DNA of 64,000 nt from the NCBI RefSeq assembly GCF_016865525.2, contig NZ_CP075169.1, positions 1,984,337-2,048,336 of the forward strand. Reading direction: 5' to 3'. Of this stretch, positions 1 through 12,316 are shown one piece after another. A model generated the notes under the pieces. That model did not search any database, was not told where the DNA came from, and was given only the letters and a program-made list of their open reading frames with translations. Made by a program: the position numbers and the translations under genes. The first letter of the stretch is position 1. Every line of letters starts with the position of its first letter. Origin of the DNA: Sodalis ligni. Its GTDB lineage: Bacteria; Pseudomonadota; Gammaproteobacteria; Enterobacterales; Enterobacteriaceae.

Positions 1-1
1 C

Positions 2-553
2 TTTATCGCCAATAAGCTGGTACGGGATGCCGGCGAAGTGACCCGCTCCTATGTCTACATCCGCAGCTGGATGGGTACTTACGGCTATATGTACCGGGAT
101 ATCCAGATGATTCGCGCCATTATGTATCTGGCCATGGTGCTGGTTATCGGCGTAGCCTGTTTTAATATTGTCTCCACGCTGGTGATGGCGGTTAAGGATA
201 AAAGCGAAGATATTGCCATATTGCGAACGCTGGGGGCCAAAGACAGGCTCACCCGTGCTATTTTTATCTGGTACGGTCTGTTGGCAGGACTGACGGGAAG
301 CGTGAGCGGCGTGGTGGTAGGGGTATTGGTGGCGTTGAATCTGACGGGACTGGTCAAGGGCATTGAATCGCTGCTGGGCCATAATCTGCTTTCCGGCGAT
401 ATTTATTATATCGATTTTTTGCCCACCGAGCTGCATTGGCTGGATGTGGCCAGCGTGCTGGGCACGGCATTGCTGCTCAGCCTGGTGGCAAGCTGGTATC
501 CGGCCCGTCGCGCCAGCCGCATCGATCCGGCGCGGGTACTTAGCGGTCAGTAG
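2..553 (+). CDS. lolE: Lipoprotein-releasing system permease LolE, C-terminal part
   Basis: The reading frame is open from base 2, so the gene begins before the window and only the last 183 residues are seen. LolE is an inner-membrane permease of the LolCDE ABC complex, which extracts lipoproteins from the inner membrane and passes them to LolA. The visible part carries the FtsX-like permease domain with three membrane segments and ends in [17 protein letters not shown], almost the same as the E. coli LolE end. In E. coli nagK follows lolE. Here the next gene is cobB after only 23 bases, so nagK is absent from its usual place. Confidence 0.95.
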   Translation, partial: FIANKLVRDAGEVTRSYVYIRSWMGTYGYMYRDIQMIRAIMYLAMVLVIGVACFNIVSTLVMAVKDKSEDIAILRTLGAKDRLTRAIFIWYGLLAGLTGSVSGVVVGVLVALNLTGLVKGIESLLGHNLLSGDIYYIDFLPTELHWLDVASVLGTALLLSLVASWYPARRASRIDPARVLSGQ

Positions 554-576
554 TCATGCATTAAGGAACCACCAGC

Positions 577-1407
577 ATGCGTATACATCGCCGGTTAATC
601 CGGTTTCGTAAAAGTAAACGCCTCAGGCAGCAGCGATTGCGTTCGCGTATTTTCCATCGGGATACCATGGCGGTGACTAAAATGAAAAAACCTTTTGTGG
701 TGGTTTTGACCGGGGCGGGAATCTCCGCGGAGTCCGGCATCCGGACGTTCCGCGCCGCCGACGGGTTATGGGAAGAGCACCACGTCGAGGATGTGGCTAC
801 CCCCGAAGGATTCCAGCGCAACCCCCAATTGGTGCAGGCGTTTTATAATGCCCGCCGCCGTCAGCTGCGGCAGCCTGATATCGCCCCCAATGCCGCGCAC
901 CGGGCGCTGGCGGAGCTGGAACAGATCCTGGGGGATAATTTTCTGCTGGTAACGCAAAATATCGATAATTTACATGAACGGGCCGGCAGCCGGCGTATTA
1001 TCCATATGCATGGCGAACTGCTTAAGGTGCGCTGTGTGCAAAGCGGGCAGATTGTGGAGTGGACCGACGACATCACCGAACAGGATCGCTGCCACTGCTG
1101 CCAGTTTCCCGCGGTATTACGTCCCCACGTGGTCTGGTTCGGCGAGATGCCGCTGGGTATGGAAGATATTTACGACGCGCTGGGTCGGGCGGATTATTTC
1201 CTGGCCATCGGCACGTCCGGCCATGTTTATCCGGCGGCGGGTTTTGTCCATGAGGCCCGCCTGAACGGTGCCCGAACCGTAGAGCTCAATCTGGAACCGA
1301 GCCAGGTGGAAAGCCAGTTTGAAGAACATGTGTACGGTCCGGCCAGCCAGTGCGTTCCGGCCTTTGTCAGTAAATTCATCAGCGGCTTCGTTGAACAGCG
1401 GGGCTAA
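577..1407 (+). CDS. cobB: NAD-dependent protein deacylase CobB (sirtuin)
   Basis: A class III sirtuin that uses NAD to remove acetyl and succinyl groups from lysines, for example on acetyl-CoA synthetase. The protein has 276 residues and the NAD-binding [14 protein letters not shown], the catalytic [12 protein letters not shown] with HMHGE, and a CHCC zinc-type cluster near residue 173. The start at 577 has AAGGAACC upstream and gives the basic arginine-rich N-terminus of the long E. coli form. Internal ATG codons at 667 and 682 could give a short form, as known in E. coli. It follows lolE by 23 bases and is probably co-transcribed. Confidence 0.95.
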   Translation: MRIHRRLIRFRKSKRLRQQRLRSRIFHRDTMAVTKMKKPFVVVLTGAGISAESGIRTFRAADGLWEEHHVEDVATPEGFQRNPQLVQAFYNARRRQLRQPDIAPNAAHRALAELEQILGDNFLLVTQNIDNLHERAGSRRIIHMHGELLKVRCVQSGQIVEWTDDITEQDRCHCCQFPAVLRPHVVWFGEMPLGMEDIYDALGRADYFLAIGTSGHVYPAAGFVHEARLNGARTVELNLEPSQVESQFEEHVYGPASQCVPAFVSKFISGFVEQRG

Positions 1408-1412
1408 CTTGC

Positions 1413-1433
1413 GTCCGTCCGCCCGGGACGGAC
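1413..1433 (+). terminator. GC-rich hairpin after cobB
   Basis: GTCCGTCC and GGACGGAC form a perfect 8-bp stem around a 5-base loop six bases after the cobB stop codon. There is no clean T-run after it, so it may be a weak or Rho-assisted terminator. Confidence 0.4.
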
Positions 1434-1685
1434 CGGTCTGCTTTGCCAGCCATTTCCCATTCGCTCTCCAGCATTCCCCTTCGCGCAAACAGCGGTTATT
1501 TCACCAAAATGTCATTACATAGTCGGTATCTTGCTAAGAAAAACGCAGCTTTAGGTTAAGTGGAAATACGCTATGCTAAAGCTATGCGCTTTTTTGCGAC
1601 CAAAACAGTGAAAAATGACCTGACACAATATTTGAAGAATCATCGCTACCCATAATGGGTGTCGTAGATGCGACAGGCGGATAAA

Positions 1686-2933
1686 ATGGATAAATTACTC
1701 GATCGTTTTTTAAATTATGTTTCCTTTGATACCCAATCCAAGCCAGGGGTTAAGCAGGTACCCAGTACCGACGGACAGTGGAAGCTGGCGCATGCCCTTG
1801 AAGAGGAACTGAACGTCCTGGGTTTCTCCCATGTGTCGCTAAGCGAGCACGGCTGCGTGATGGCTACGCTGCCGTCTAATGTCGCCTGGACGGTGCCCGT
1901 CATCGGTTTTATTTCCCACATGGATACCTCACCGGATTTTACCGCCAAGCATGTCAATCCGCAGATCGTTGAAAACTATCGCGGCGGGGATATTGCCCTG
2001 GGGAACGGCGACGAAATTCTTTCGCCGGTGATGTTCCCGGTGCTGCACCATTTATTGGGGCACAGCCTGGTTACCACCGACGGAAAAACACTGCTGGGGG
2101 CCGATGACAAAGCCGGTATTGCTGAAATCATCACCGCCATGGTCCGCCTCAAAACCAAACAGATTCCCCACGGCGATATCCGTATTGCCTTTACGCCCGA
2201 CGAGGAAGTGGGCAAAGGCGCGCAGTTTTTCGATGTTGAGCGGTTCGGCGCCGAATGGGCATACACCATGGATGGCGGGGGCATCGGCGAACTGGAGTAC
2301 GAGAATTTCAATGCCGCGTCGGTAGTGGTTAAAATCGTCGGTAATAACGTCCACCCCGGAACCGCCAAAGGCGTTATGGTAAACGCCTTATCCCTGGCAA
2401 CCCGTTTCCATCAAAAAATGCCGGTGAATGAAACCCCTGAAACCACCGAGGGCTACCAAGGTTTTTATCATCTTCACAGCCTGAAGGGCTCGGTGGATCG
2501 GGCGGAAATGCACTATATCCTGCGTGATTTCGACAGGCAGAGTTTTGCCGCTCGCAAGCAGTTTATGATCGATACCGCCGAGGAAGTGGGGAAGGGACTG
2601 CATCCGGACTGCTACATTGAGCTTACCATCGAAGACAGTTACTACAATATGCATGAGCAGGTGGCGAAATATCCGCATATTATCGAGCTGGCCCAGCAGG
2701 CGATACGCGACAGCGGACTCGAACCGGTAATGAAGCCGATTCGCGGCGGTACCGATGGCGCGCAGCTGTCGTTTCGCGGATTGCCCTGCCCGAATGTGTT
2801 TACCGGCGGTTACAACTACCACGGCAAACATGAATTCGCTTCCCAGGACGGCATGGAAAAAGCGGTGCAGGTGATCATGCGCATAGCGGAACTGAGCGCG
2901 CTGCGCTCCAAAAGCACCGGGCAAAAAAAGTAA
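1686..2933 (+). CDS. pepT: Peptidase T (tripeptide aminopeptidase)
   Basis: A cytosolic M20B zinc aminopeptidase that removes the N-terminal residue from tripeptides. Metal-site motifs are visible: [16 protein letters not shown] and TPDEEVG, with the C-terminal NYHGKHEF. The ATG at 1686 is preferred to one at 1668 because AGGCGG sits just upstream and the protein then begins [13 protein letters not shown], as in E. coli PepT. The result is 415 residues, close to the E. coli length. No clear FNR site was seen upstream, although the Salmonella gene is known to be under FNR. Confidence 0.95.
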   Translation: MDKLLDRFLNYVSFDTQSKPGVKQVPSTDGQWKLAHALEEELNVLGFSHVSLSEHGCVMATLPSNVAWTVPVIGFISHMDTSPDFTAKHVNPQIVENYRGGDIALGNGDEILSPVMFPVLHHLLGHSLVTTDGKTLLGADDKAGIAEIITAMVRLKTKQIPHGDIRIAFTPDEEVGKGAQFFDVERFGAEWAYTMDGGGIGELEYENFNAASVVVKIVGNNVHPGTAKGVMVNALSLATRFHQKMPVNETPETTEGYQGFYHLHSLKGSVDRAEMHYILRDFDRQSFAARKQFMIDTAEEVGKGLHPDCYIELTIEDSYYNMHEQVAKYPHIIELAQQAIRDSGLEPVMKPIRGGTDGAQLSFRGLPCPNVFTGGYNYHGKHEFASQDGMEKAVQVIMRIAELSALRSKSTGQKK

Positions 2934-2934
2934 G

Positions 2935-3055
2935 ATCGAGTTGCAGCAAGCCGCGGCCTACACTGCCGCGGCTCGAAAGATGAAGGCATTGATAACCAAT
3001 AGATTTCGAGTTGCAGCAAGCGCAGCCAACACAGCTGCGGCTCGGAAGATGAAGG
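2935..3055. repeat. Two tandem copies of a palindromic intergenic repeat
   Basis: Two units of about 50 bases lie between the convergent genes pepT and roxA. Each reads CGAGTTGCAGCAAGC, then a GC-rich inverted piece, then GGCTCGRAAGATGAAGG. They resemble the element at 39689-39753, which has the same GAGTTG and CCAACACA blocks in the same order. They could also serve as a two-way terminator. Confidence 0.65.
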
Positions 3056-4177
3056 TTAGTTTTTGAAATACCAGTAGCCGCTATTGATAAGCGCCGTAAG
3101 CAGCGCCAGGAAAGAAGGATCTTCCAGCGCGTCGCCCAATTGACTTGCCGCCACCTGATAATCGCGGGCCAGGGCGGCCACCGCCGCTTGATGCGTGGTG
3201 ACAATCTGTTCGCCGTTAACAAAAAATTCCGTGCCGACTTTTAATAACCGCAGGCCTCCCAGCCGTTGCAGGCTGTCCCCCTGTTGCAGCAGATCGTAAA
3301 TTTCCCCTGCCTGATAAGGGGGTTCGGGCGGCGCCAGATCCAGTTCATGGCGGGATTGGGAAATAAACTCGCCGAACCAGTGGTTGAATTGCTCAGGCTG
3401 CTGTACCAGATCCGTCATCATGGCCCGCAGCGCGTCGATCTCTTCCGGCAATACCGCCGCCGGGTCTTCGCGCAAAGAGATGCCGGGATCGCTATAACGC
3501 TCACTGCCTAATTCCTGGGCCAGGACGTAATCCGCAAAGCCGCTCACCAGCTCGCGCCCGCTCGGCGCGCGGAAACCCACCGAATAATTCAGCGCATTTT
3601 CCAGCGAATAACCCTCATGGGGAAATCCCGGCGGAATATACAGTACGTCTCCAGGCTCCATTTCTTCATCGATAATGGCGTCAAAAGGTTCAATCTGAAG
3701 CAGATCGGGGTGCGGGCAGTGCTGCTTGAAGACCCCTTTATCACCCACGCGCCAATGACGGCGACCGGTGCCCTGAATGATAAAAACATCGTATTGATCA
3801 AGATGGGGGCCCACGCCGCCGCCGGGAACGGCAAACGAGATCATCAGATCGTCGATACGCCAGTCGGGAAGCTGCCTGAAAGGGCGCAACAATGCGGCGG
3901 AAGGCTCATGCCAGTGGTCAACTGCCTGCACCAGCAGGGACCAGTTGGTCTCGCCAAGGTGATCGAAGCTTTCAAACGGACCATGGCTCACCTGCCAGCG
4001 GCCTTCATCATGGCTGACCAGGCGGCTATCGATCTCGGTTTCCATCGCCAGCCCGGCCAATTCATCCGGTGAAAGGGGATCGTGAAAATTTTTAAAGGCA
4101 CGCTTAATAATGACGGGCCGTTTTTGCCAGTAGCGCTGTAAAAAGTCTTTCCAGTCAATATCGAGTTGATAATCCAT
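3056..4177 (-). CDS. roxA: Ribosomal protein L16 arginine 3-hydroxylase (JmjC oxygenase)
   Basis: A 2-oxoglutarate/Fe(II) oxygenase (E. coli YcfD/RoxA) that hydroxylates an arginine of 50S protein L16. It has 373 residues, the same as E. coli. The Fe ligands are in place: His125 and Asp127 in GPHLDQYDVF and His187 in IPPGFPHEGY. A C-terminal winged-helix-type dimer region follows the JmjC domain. It is convergent with pepT and separated by the repeat pair. Its place between pepT and phoQ matches E. coli. Confidence 0.93.
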   Translation of the reverse strand: MDYQLDIDWKDFLQRYWQKRPVIIKRAFKNFHDPLSPDELAGLAMETEIDSRLVSHDEGRWQVSHGPFESFDHLGETNWSLLVQAVDHWHEPSAALLRPFRQLPDWRIDDLMISFAVPGGGVGPHLDQYDVFIIQGTGRRHWRVGDKGVFKQHCPHPDLLQIEPFDAIIDEEMEPGDVLYIPPGFPHEGYSLENALNYSVGFRAPSGRELVSGFADYVLAQELGSERYSDPGISLREDPAAVLPEEIDALRAMMTDLVQQPEQFNHWFGEFISQSRHELDLAPPEPPYQAGEIYDLLQQGDSLQRLGGLRLLKVGTEFFVNGEQIVTTHQAAVAALARDYQVAASQLGDALEDPSFLALLTALINSGYWYFKN

Positions 4178-4374
4178 AGCCTATTCCACCATAAGGGACC
4201 CTGAATGGATTATAACGGAAGCAGGCGGGATAAGGTTGGTAATTTATCTGATGGAGTGCATAAATCCGCTATAAAATAATCCGTTAGCTAATAAAAGCCT
4301 TAAAAGATTTTTATTTCGAATGCTCAATGGACGGGACTTTTCACAATAAAACCCCTTATCGGCGGGGAGAGGAC

Positions 4375-5838
4375 TTAATCATCCTGATACCCCTGCTGGC
4401 GTTTGAATATCACTTCCACCAGGGCTCCGCCCAAGGCGCTTTCACCGACGATAATATCCCCCTCATACTGCTCCAGGATCTCCGCCGCCACGGATAATCC
4501 AAGGCCTTGCCCGGGCCGCAGGGTATCGGCGCGCTGGCCCCGCTGAAAAATCAGGGTACGTTTGGACGCGGGAATGCCGGGGCCATCGTCTTCGATGACC
4601 AGATGCAGCTGGTTTTCATTGGCGCGGGCGGTCACTTCGACGAATTCCAGACAATATTTGCAGGCATTGTCGAGGATATTGCCCATCACTTCCATGAAAT
4701 CGTTTTTCTCGCCGATAAAGGTCAACTCGGGGGTAATATCCAGGGAAATCGAGACCCCTTTGCGCTGATAAACCTTGTTCAGCGCCGAACACAAGCTGTC
4801 AAGCAGAGCGGGAACCGAGTGCAGCTCGCGGCTCAGCACGTTGTGATCCGAATGCACGCTGGCACGATGCAGGTAATAGCCTATCTGTTGCGAAATCCGG
4901 CTGATTTGTTCGAGCATAATCGGCTCAACCAGCTCGATATTGGTCTCCCGTCCGGTGCGCAGCGATCGCAGGGTGGTTTGCAGCACTGCCAGCGGGGTCT
5001 TCAGGCTGTGGGTGAGATCGGAAAGGGTGGAGCGGTATTTCTGATAACGCTGACGCTCGTTATTCAATAGAATGTTCAGGTTGCGCACCAGGATGCCCAG
5101 CTCGCGGGGAGGGTTTTCATCCAGCCGATCCCGTTCTCCCGCCTCCAGCTCCCGCACCTGCTGCACCAGATCCTTGATGGGCCGTAAACTCCAGTGCGCG
5201 GCCAGCCACAGCAGCGGCACCACCAGCAGCAGGTTGGCCAGCAGCACATAGCTGAACCATTCCCACACCAGGTCGGTACGCTGCAGTTCATGGGGTATGG
5301 TATCCACAACCACGATGGTCAGCGGCGGCAGCCGTTCGGTAGCCGGATAGCGGTTGACCGCAACGGAGTGGGTCAGCGCATTGCTGTCGCTGCTGTCAAA
5401 GTCTTTCAGGCGATTCTGCGCGCTCGGATTATCTCCCAGAACGGCGCTGCTGGTGCGGGTATCGGTATCCAGCTCGAAATAGCCGGTTTTCTGCAGCCAA
5501 TCGGGTTTCAGCCTGGATTCCAGCGCCGGCACGTAGCGTTGACGCCAGAGGATATGCCCCTTCTCATCGTAGATCAGTACCAGAGCGGCGAAATTAATAT
5601 CGATATTCGGCGGCACGGCAATGGTGAGGCGACTGTCTTTCCACTGGGCCAGGCTGAAAAAGAGATTGCTTTCCCCGCGCAATAAACGAAAAGATGTTTT
5701 ATCAAAGCTCACGCTATAGCCGATGACCGCCACCATGCCATAACAGAGCGAAAGCGCCAGCACCACGCACGCTGTGGCTAATAGAAATCGGACACGAAGC
5801 GAAAAAGGCTTTTTATGATAATACGGGAAATGGGTCAT
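4375..5838 (-). CDS. phoQ: Sensor histidine kinase PhoQ
   Basis: The inner-membrane sensor of the PhoP/PhoQ system. It has 487 residues: a first membrane segment near 17-40, a periplasmic PAS-like domain to about 190, a second segment, HAMP, the H-box with His277 in [12 protein letters not shown], and the ATP-binding domain with DNACKYC and DDGPGIP. In E. coli PhoQ, residues 148-154 form the acidic EDDDDAE surface that binds Mg2+ and antimicrobial peptides. Here the same positions read DSSDSNA, so four of six acidic residues are gone. Known Sodalis glossinidius PhoQ is insensitive to Mg2+; a similar change is inferred here. The stop and phoP are five bases apart, so they form an operon. Confidence 0.95.
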   Translation of the reverse strand: MTHFPYYHKKPFSLRVRFLLATACVVLALSLCYGMVAVIGYSVSFDKTSFRLLRGESNLFFSLAQWKDSRLTIAVPPNIDINFAALVLIYDEKGHILWRQRYVPALESRLKPDWLQKTGYFELDTDTRTSSAVLGDNPSAQNRLKDFDSSDSNALTHSVAVNRYPATERLPPLTIVVVDTIPHELQRTDLVWEWFSYVLLANLLLVVPLLWLAAHWSLRPIKDLVQQVRELEAGERDRLDENPPRELGILVRNLNILLNNERQRYQKYRSTLSDLTHSLKTPLAVLQTTLRSLRTGRETNIELVEPIMLEQISRISQQIGYYLHRASVHSDHNVLSRELHSVPALLDSLCSALNKVYQRKGVSISLDITPELTFIGEKNDFMEVMGNILDNACKYCLEFVEVTARANENQLHLVIEDDGPGIPASKRTLIFQRGQRADTLRPGQGLGLSVAAEILEQYEGDIIVGESALGGALVEVIFKRQQGYQDD

Positions 5839-5843
5839 AAAAC

Positions 5844-6515
5844 TTAGTTAACATCAAAACGATAGCCTTGCCCGCGAACCGTCGTAATAACCTCATAAGG
5901 ATAATCGGCCTGCATTTTTTTCCGCAAACGCCCCATGAGTACATCGATGGTATGGCTCTCGCGCAGTTCGGCGTCGGGATATAGCTGCAGCATCAGCGAA
6001 TCCTTGCTGACGACTTTACCGGCATTTCGAATCAACGTTTCTATAATGGTGTATTCGAAAGCCGTCAGCTTGATATGCTCGCTGTTAATCATCAGCTCGC
6101 GCCGGGAAAGATCAATCTGGAACGGCGGCAACGTAATGACCTGCGATGCCAGGCCGCTATTGCGGCGCATCAGGGCCTGCATTCTGGCGACCACTTCCTC
6201 CAGGTGAAATGGCTTCGTCACGTAGTCATCCGCGCCGGCTTCCAGCACCGTTACCTTATCCTGCCAGCCTTCCCGGGCGGTAAGAACCAGTATGGGGATT
6301 TTGACCTGATGCGAGCGCCAGCGGCGAATCAAGCTCAGACCGTCTTCATCGGGCAGGCCGAGATCGACAATGGCGATATCGGGCGGATGTTCATGTAAAA
6401 AATAGTCCGCCTCTCTGGCATCGGCGGCGGCATCGACCTGATGTCCCATTTCACGCATTTGTACCGTCAGGTGATGACGAAGAAGAGAATTGTCTTCTAT
6501 ACCAAGACCTCGCAT
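5844..6515 (-). CDS. phoP: Response regulator PhoP
   Basis: An OmpR-family regulator that binds PhoP boxes when phosphorylated by PhoQ. The receiver domain has the acidic pair in GIEDNSLL, Asp51 in [11 protein letters not shown] and the conserved Lys in VTKPFH. The winged-helix domain ends in [13 protein letters not shown]. The ATG at 6515 has GGAGGT just upstream and gives exactly 223 residues, the E. coli length; the reading frame is open further upstream but starts there would add unrelated residues. The first residues, MRGLGIED, differ from the usual MRVLVVED; the acidic pair is kept. Confidence 0.95.
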   Translation of the reverse strand: MRGLGIEDNSLLRHHLTVQMREMGHQVDAAADAREADYFLHEHPPDIAIVDLGLPDEDGLSLIRRWRSHQVKIPILVLTAREGWQDKVTVLEAGADDYVTKPFHLEEVVARMQALMRRNSGLASQVITLPPFQIDLSRRELMINSEHIKLTAFEYTIIETLIRNAGKVVSKDSLMLQLYPDAELRESHTIDVLMGRLRKKMQADYPYEVITTVRGQGYRFDVN

Positions 6516-6615
6516 CCCACCTCCAAAGTAAAGGCGCCAGAAACGGGACACTAAAGACCCGCCTCTGTAAACTTGTAAAAACAATCCCCTGAGCAATCCG
6601 GACGTCTTTAACGAG

Positions 6616-6650
6616 AGTATCCCAGAGCATGGCTAAACTGTCCTTAAACG
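6616..6650 (-). promoter_or_regulatory. PhoP box and -10 element of the phoPQ promoter
   Basis: On the minus strand, CGTTTA-AGGAC-AGTTTA at 6650-6634 matches the PhoP direct repeat (T/G)GTTTA-N5-(T/G)GTTTA except for the first base of each half. Exactly 12 bases downstream is GATACT (6621-6616), a fair -10 hexamer. That spacing is typical of PhoP-activated promoters, so phoPQ is probably autoregulated. Confidence 0.75.
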
Positions 6651-6701
6651 GAGCTTTAACCGGAGTGGGTAAAAGGTGAAGTCCCAGCCGCATTTGGCTG
6701 A

Positions 6702-8721
<2,020 letters not shown>

Positions 8722-8729
8722 AGTTGCTC

Positions 8730-9851
8730 CTATACACGTCCCTGAGTAGGCAGCGGCAGCCTGGATTCAATGACTCCGCCGCCAAGACAATGCTCGCCGA
8801 GATAAAAAACCGCGGACTGCCCGGGCGTCACCGCCGCCACCGGCCGATCGAAGGTGACCTTGACCCGGCCGTCGGTTTGGGATTGCACCAGGCAGGGTAT
8901 ATCCTGCTGGCGGTAACGGGTTTTCACCACGCAACGCAGCGTGCCGGTGAACGGGACCCTGTCGACCCAGTTCAGCTGGCCGGCCAGCAAACCCACCGAC
9001 ATCAGGCGGGGATGCTCATGGCCCTGGGCCACCACCAGGATATTATCGTCCATCAGCTTGTCCACCACGTACCAGGGCTCTTCATTGCCGTCTTTGGTGC
9101 CGCCGATGCCCAGTCCCTTGCGCTGTCCGAGGGTATGATACATCAAACCCTGGTGTTCGCCGACCGGTTGTCCGTCGGTGGTGATGATTTTACCCGGCTG
9201 CGCCGGCAAGTAGCGGGACAGAAACTCGCGAAATTTTCGTTCGCCGATAAAACAGATGCCGGTGGAATCCTTTTTCCCGGCGGTGACCAGCCCCAGTTCG
9301 CCGGCAATCCGCCGTACTTCGGGTTTTTCCAGCTCTCCCACCGGGAACAGGCATTGCGCCAGCTGTCCGTGGCTCAGGGTGTACAAGAAGTAGCTTTGAT
9401 CTTTATTGTCATCCAGACCGCGCAGCAGGCGGCTTTTGCCGTCAACGTCCTGCCGGCGGACGTAATGGCCGGTGGCGATGAAATCCGCCCCCAGATCCTC
9501 GGCGGCGAATTCAAGAAACGCCTTGAATTTTATCTCCTTATTGCACAGCACATCGGGATTTGGCGTACGGCCCGCCTTGTATTCCGCCAAAAACAGCTCA
9601 AATACATTATCCCAATATTCCGCAGCGAAATTCACCGTGTGCAGCGGGATGCCCAATTTGTCGCAAACCGCCTGCGCATCCGCCAGGTCGCTGGCGGCGG
9701 TGCAATACTCCTCATTGTCGTCCTCCTCCCAATTTTTCATAAACAGCCCCTCCACCTGATAGCCCTGCTGTTGCAGCAGGTATGCGGATACAGATGAATC
9801 GACGCCGCCGGACATACCGACGATCACTTTGAGCTGGCTGTTTTCTGACAT
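8730..9851 (-). CDS. mnmA: tRNA-specific 2-thiouridylase MnmA
   Basis: Puts the 2-thio group on U34 of Lys, Glu and Gln tRNAs, taking sulfur through the TusBCDE relay. It has 373 residues. The ATP-pyrophosphatase loop [12 protein letters not shown] is near residue 12, the two catalytic cysteines are in PDVLCNKEI and [10 protein letters not shown], and the RNA-binding [12 protein letters not shown] is present. The operon mnmA-hflD-purB is in the order seen in E. coli. Confidence 0.96.
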   Translation of the reverse strand: MSENSQLKVIVGMSGGVDSSVSAYLLQQQGYQVEGLFMKNWEEDDNEEYCTAASDLADAQAVCDKLGIPLHTVNFAAEYWDNVFELFLAEYKAGRTPNPDVLCNKEIKFKAFLEFAAEDLGADFIATGHYVRRQDVDGKSRLLRGLDDNKDQSYFLYTLSHGQLAQCLFPVGELEKPEVRRIAGELGLVTAGKKDSTGICFIGERKFREFLSRYLPAQPGKIITTDGQPVGEHQGLMYHTLGQRKGLGIGGTKDGNEEPWYVVDKLMDDNILVVAQGHEHPRLMSVGLLAGQLNWVDRVPFTGTLRCVVKTRYRQQDIPCLVQSQTDGRVKVTFDRPVAAVTPGQSAVFYLGEHCLGGGVIESRLPLPTQGRV

Positions 9852-9976
9852 GGATTTCTCACGACCGGGAATCGCGCCGCCAAGGGCGCATTATTGCTGA
9901 TAAACGCTGGATTTTATCACGACCGGGCATGGCCCCGCCACCTTAGTGTCGGTTGTTGCCGGTGGCGGAGCGGAGA

Positions 9977-10429
9977 TTATAACGGTAGCGGCCATTGGAA
10001 CGCGTTAAGAACATCCAGGGGGTAACGCACGCCCTGCTGATAGCAAAGGATACTTTCCGCCACCAGGGGGGAACGTAATAGGTGCGAGTTCAGGATTTCA
10101 TCCGCTTCAAGCCACAAACAGCGGTCAATATCATCGTCCTGGGGAATGACGGTGAGCCGTTTTGGCAGCTCTATGGCGAACAGAAAGCGTATGAAGGGGG
10201 TTTTGTCGGGAGCCATCCATTGATGAATACGCAATAATGATTGCGGTGGGGCATGGATACCCGCCTCTTCCCATAACTCCCTGGCCGCCGCCTGTATTAC
10301 GGTTTCATCCGCTTCAAGATGGCCTGCCGGCTGATTCCAGCGGGGATTGCCGTGTATGGTTTCTTCCACAATCAGAAAATGATTTTCCGCCTGTACCACG
10401 CAAGCGACGGTGACATGAGGTTTAAACAC
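9977..10429 (-). CDS. nudJ: Nudix phosphatase NudJ
   Basis: A Nudix hydrolase that in E. coli acts on thiamine pyrophosphate precursors and nucleoside di- and triphosphates. The Nudix box runs from GHLEADE through RELWEEAGI, a full match to Gx5Ex7REUxEExGU. A GTG at 10429 is preferred: AAGGAG lies five to six bases upstream and the protein then starts [12 protein letters not shown] as in E. coli. A GTG at 10435 would be too close to that ribosome site. In E. coli rluE and icd come next; here they do not. Confidence 0.9.
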   Translation of the reverse strand: MFKPHVTVACVVQAENHFLIVEETIHGNPRWNQPAGHLEADETVIQAAARELWEEAGIHAPPQSLLRIHQWMAPDKTPFIRFLFAIELPKRLTVIPQDDDIDRCLWLEADEILNSHLLRSPLVAESILCYQQGVRYPLDVLNAFQWPLPL

Positions 10430-10997
10430 TCGCACTCCTTAACAACAGGGGACTGCCTTATATCAGGTTAACCTGATAGCGCGGTTCATGGGGACGAATC
10501 TATGGCGCTAAGGCTGAAACAGCCAAGGTAATGGTGTTATATCAGGCATGAATGTTAAAAACGAATCGCGTCATCAGTCTATGCAACCACCGTCCTGTTT
10601 ATCATTATACTGCAAATCGGCCCAGGATGGGGGGAGGGATTTTACTCGCTATAATGGTAACGACCAATGCCCCGTAAGCGAAGTGATAGATAAAAGCGTC
10701 AACACCAGTGAACAATCGCTTTTGAATTTAGCGCCGCTGATAACGTCGATTCAGATAGCAAGCGAAAGATATTCCGTTTCAACGTAGTAAAATAACGATG
10801 TCTCCCTATGCTGCAAATATTTATATTCAAGGTTTATCATCCAAGTTATACTGGCTTTAGGACTTTAAAAAGAAATAGATTATGCTTAAGCAAAAATAAT
10901 ATTGACATACATTTATTTTAATGAAATTAATTTAATAATTTCGATTCCAGCAGGAAAAATGGACTGACGTGTTAAACTGAATCCAAAGGAAGGAAAA
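10430..10997. other. Intergenic region at a synteny break
   Basis: About 570 bases that grow AT-rich towards the right. A 79-codon frame at 10548-10787 has no good ribosome site and no recognisable motif, so it is not called. The region marks the change from the core block to accessory DNA. Confidence 0.5.
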
Positions 10998-11730
10998 ATG
11001 AAATTTATCCAATTAACAGACTTTCATCTTTTTCAAACCAAGAAAAGACAATGCATGGTTATTGCACCTATGAATGTTTAAAAATGTCATAGATGCAATT
11101 CTGCAGAATGTAAATCTAAAGGCAGATGCGGTTTTATCACGGGTGACATATCGGAAGACAGATCTATTGAGTCTTATGTGCTTGCCTTGAGTCAGGTACA
11201 AAGGTTAAACCTGCCGATCTATTTTTGGCGGGTAACCATGATAATAAAGAATGTATGGCATCGGTTTTCAATAAATCCAAACTTGTTTTGAAACCAATGA
11301 ATTTTCTTATGAGGATTGGATTTTTATTAAGGTAGATACCGTTCAGCAGGGTAATGATAGCGGCTTTCTTTCCATTGAACAGAAAAATGCAATCGCGGAC
11401 AGAATCGCGGCAGTGAAAAGCCAGAAAGTCGGATTATTTATGCACCATCATCCTATCCCGGTCGGCATACCCTTGGTAGATAGCAGTAAGTTATTGAATA
11501 GCGAGAGCCTCCTAGATCTCCTTGTTAGCAGGAGTGAAATCAAGAGTGTCATCTGTGGCCACGCGCATACTCTGTTCACTAGAAAATATAATAAATGTAC
11601 AATTGATGTATGTCCGGCAACGTGCTTTCAATGGAAATCAGGCGCCCAAACTTTGCTAACTGACAATAAAAGGGGTTATAAAGTACTGGATTTTTCATAC
11701 GATTATCATTCTGAGACCTTTTTTGTATAG
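10998..11730 (+). pseudogene. Broken calcineurin-type phosphoesterase (CpdA-like)
   Basis: Pieces of one metallophosphoesterase lie in order but in different frames. MKFIQLTDFHLF at 10998 is the metal-site start, preceded by AAAGGAAGG. A stop follows after about 27 codons. In other frames come ITGDISED, then LAGNHDN near 11230, then an open stretch from 11413 with FMHHHPIP and CGHAHTLFTRKY. These are the family's D-x-H, GDxxxD, GNHD and GHxH motifs, so at least two frameshifts broke the gene. Order and spacing resemble the cAMP phosphodiesterase CpdA/Icc. The DNA is more AT-rich than its neighbours, which suggests acquired DNA now decaying. Confidence 0.75.
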
Positions 11731-12040
11731 CTAATTTAAGATGTTGATAGCAATACTAGAAATAAGGTTCGTATTAAGAGAAAATGATTTTTTAACGAAA
11801 ATCTATTTCTCTTTCATTTTTTAATCAAATCAAAATGAAAGAGATATTTAACATCAGCGATACAACTTCTCCGAGGGGGCCATCGCGGCTTATGGACAAA
11901 GGAAGCACACATGGTCATCCAGCCTGTTAACTGCCCGGCGGGATGAGCTTGCCAGCGACAATATTATATTTTTTTAACGCCGCGGCAAGCGGCCCCATCC
12001 GTGCTACAATAAGGTCTATGCACCGAATAGGCTGAATACG
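11731..12040. other. AT-rich intergenic region
   Basis: About 310 bases after the broken phosphoesterase. An inverted pair, AAATCTATTTCTCTTTCATTT with AAATGAAAGAGATATTT at about 11800-11850, could form a terminator-like hairpin. No gene is seen. Confidence 0.35.
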
Positions 12041-12226
12041 ATGTCATTCTTCTCTGATGTGCTTCAAAAAATTCAAAAGATGCCGACAAATATTGAATGT
12101 CCTATTTGCCATCAATCCTCCAAACAAGATTTCAATAAAATTTCGAAAGACAAGGTCATGATATGCCCGCATTGTCATTCCTATTTTCTTAAAAACCAAA
12201 AATCACCGCAAAAATCAGATGATTAA
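12041..12226 (+). CDS. Small zinc-ribbon protein
   Basis: A 61-residue protein with CPIC at residues 20-23 and CPHC at 42-45, the usual pair of knuckles of a small zinc ribbon. The N-terminus is MSFFSDVLQKIQKM and the tail is lysine-rich. It could belong to the YnfU-type small zinc proteins of enterobacteria, but this is a guess. A weak AGG lies upstream of the ATG. It converges on the MgtC-family gene. Confidence 0.6.
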   Translation: MSFFSDVLQKIQKMPTNIECPICHQSSKQDFNKISKDKVMICPHCHSYFLKNQKSPQKSDD

Positions 12227-12316
12227 GCTTTATCCGCTGCGTTAATAAACGTGGCCGTGGGCCGCACAGCCAACTGGCGGCTGGACTGTGCCCCTGATTA
12301 CGGCGCCCTGGCCCGC

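Noticed and set aside
1540..1685. FNR site before pepT
   Set aside because: TTGAAGAATCATC is too far from TTGAT-N4-ATCAA.
10548..10787. 79-codon plus-strand frame after nudJ
   Set aside because: No clear ribosome site, no motif, no neighbour support.
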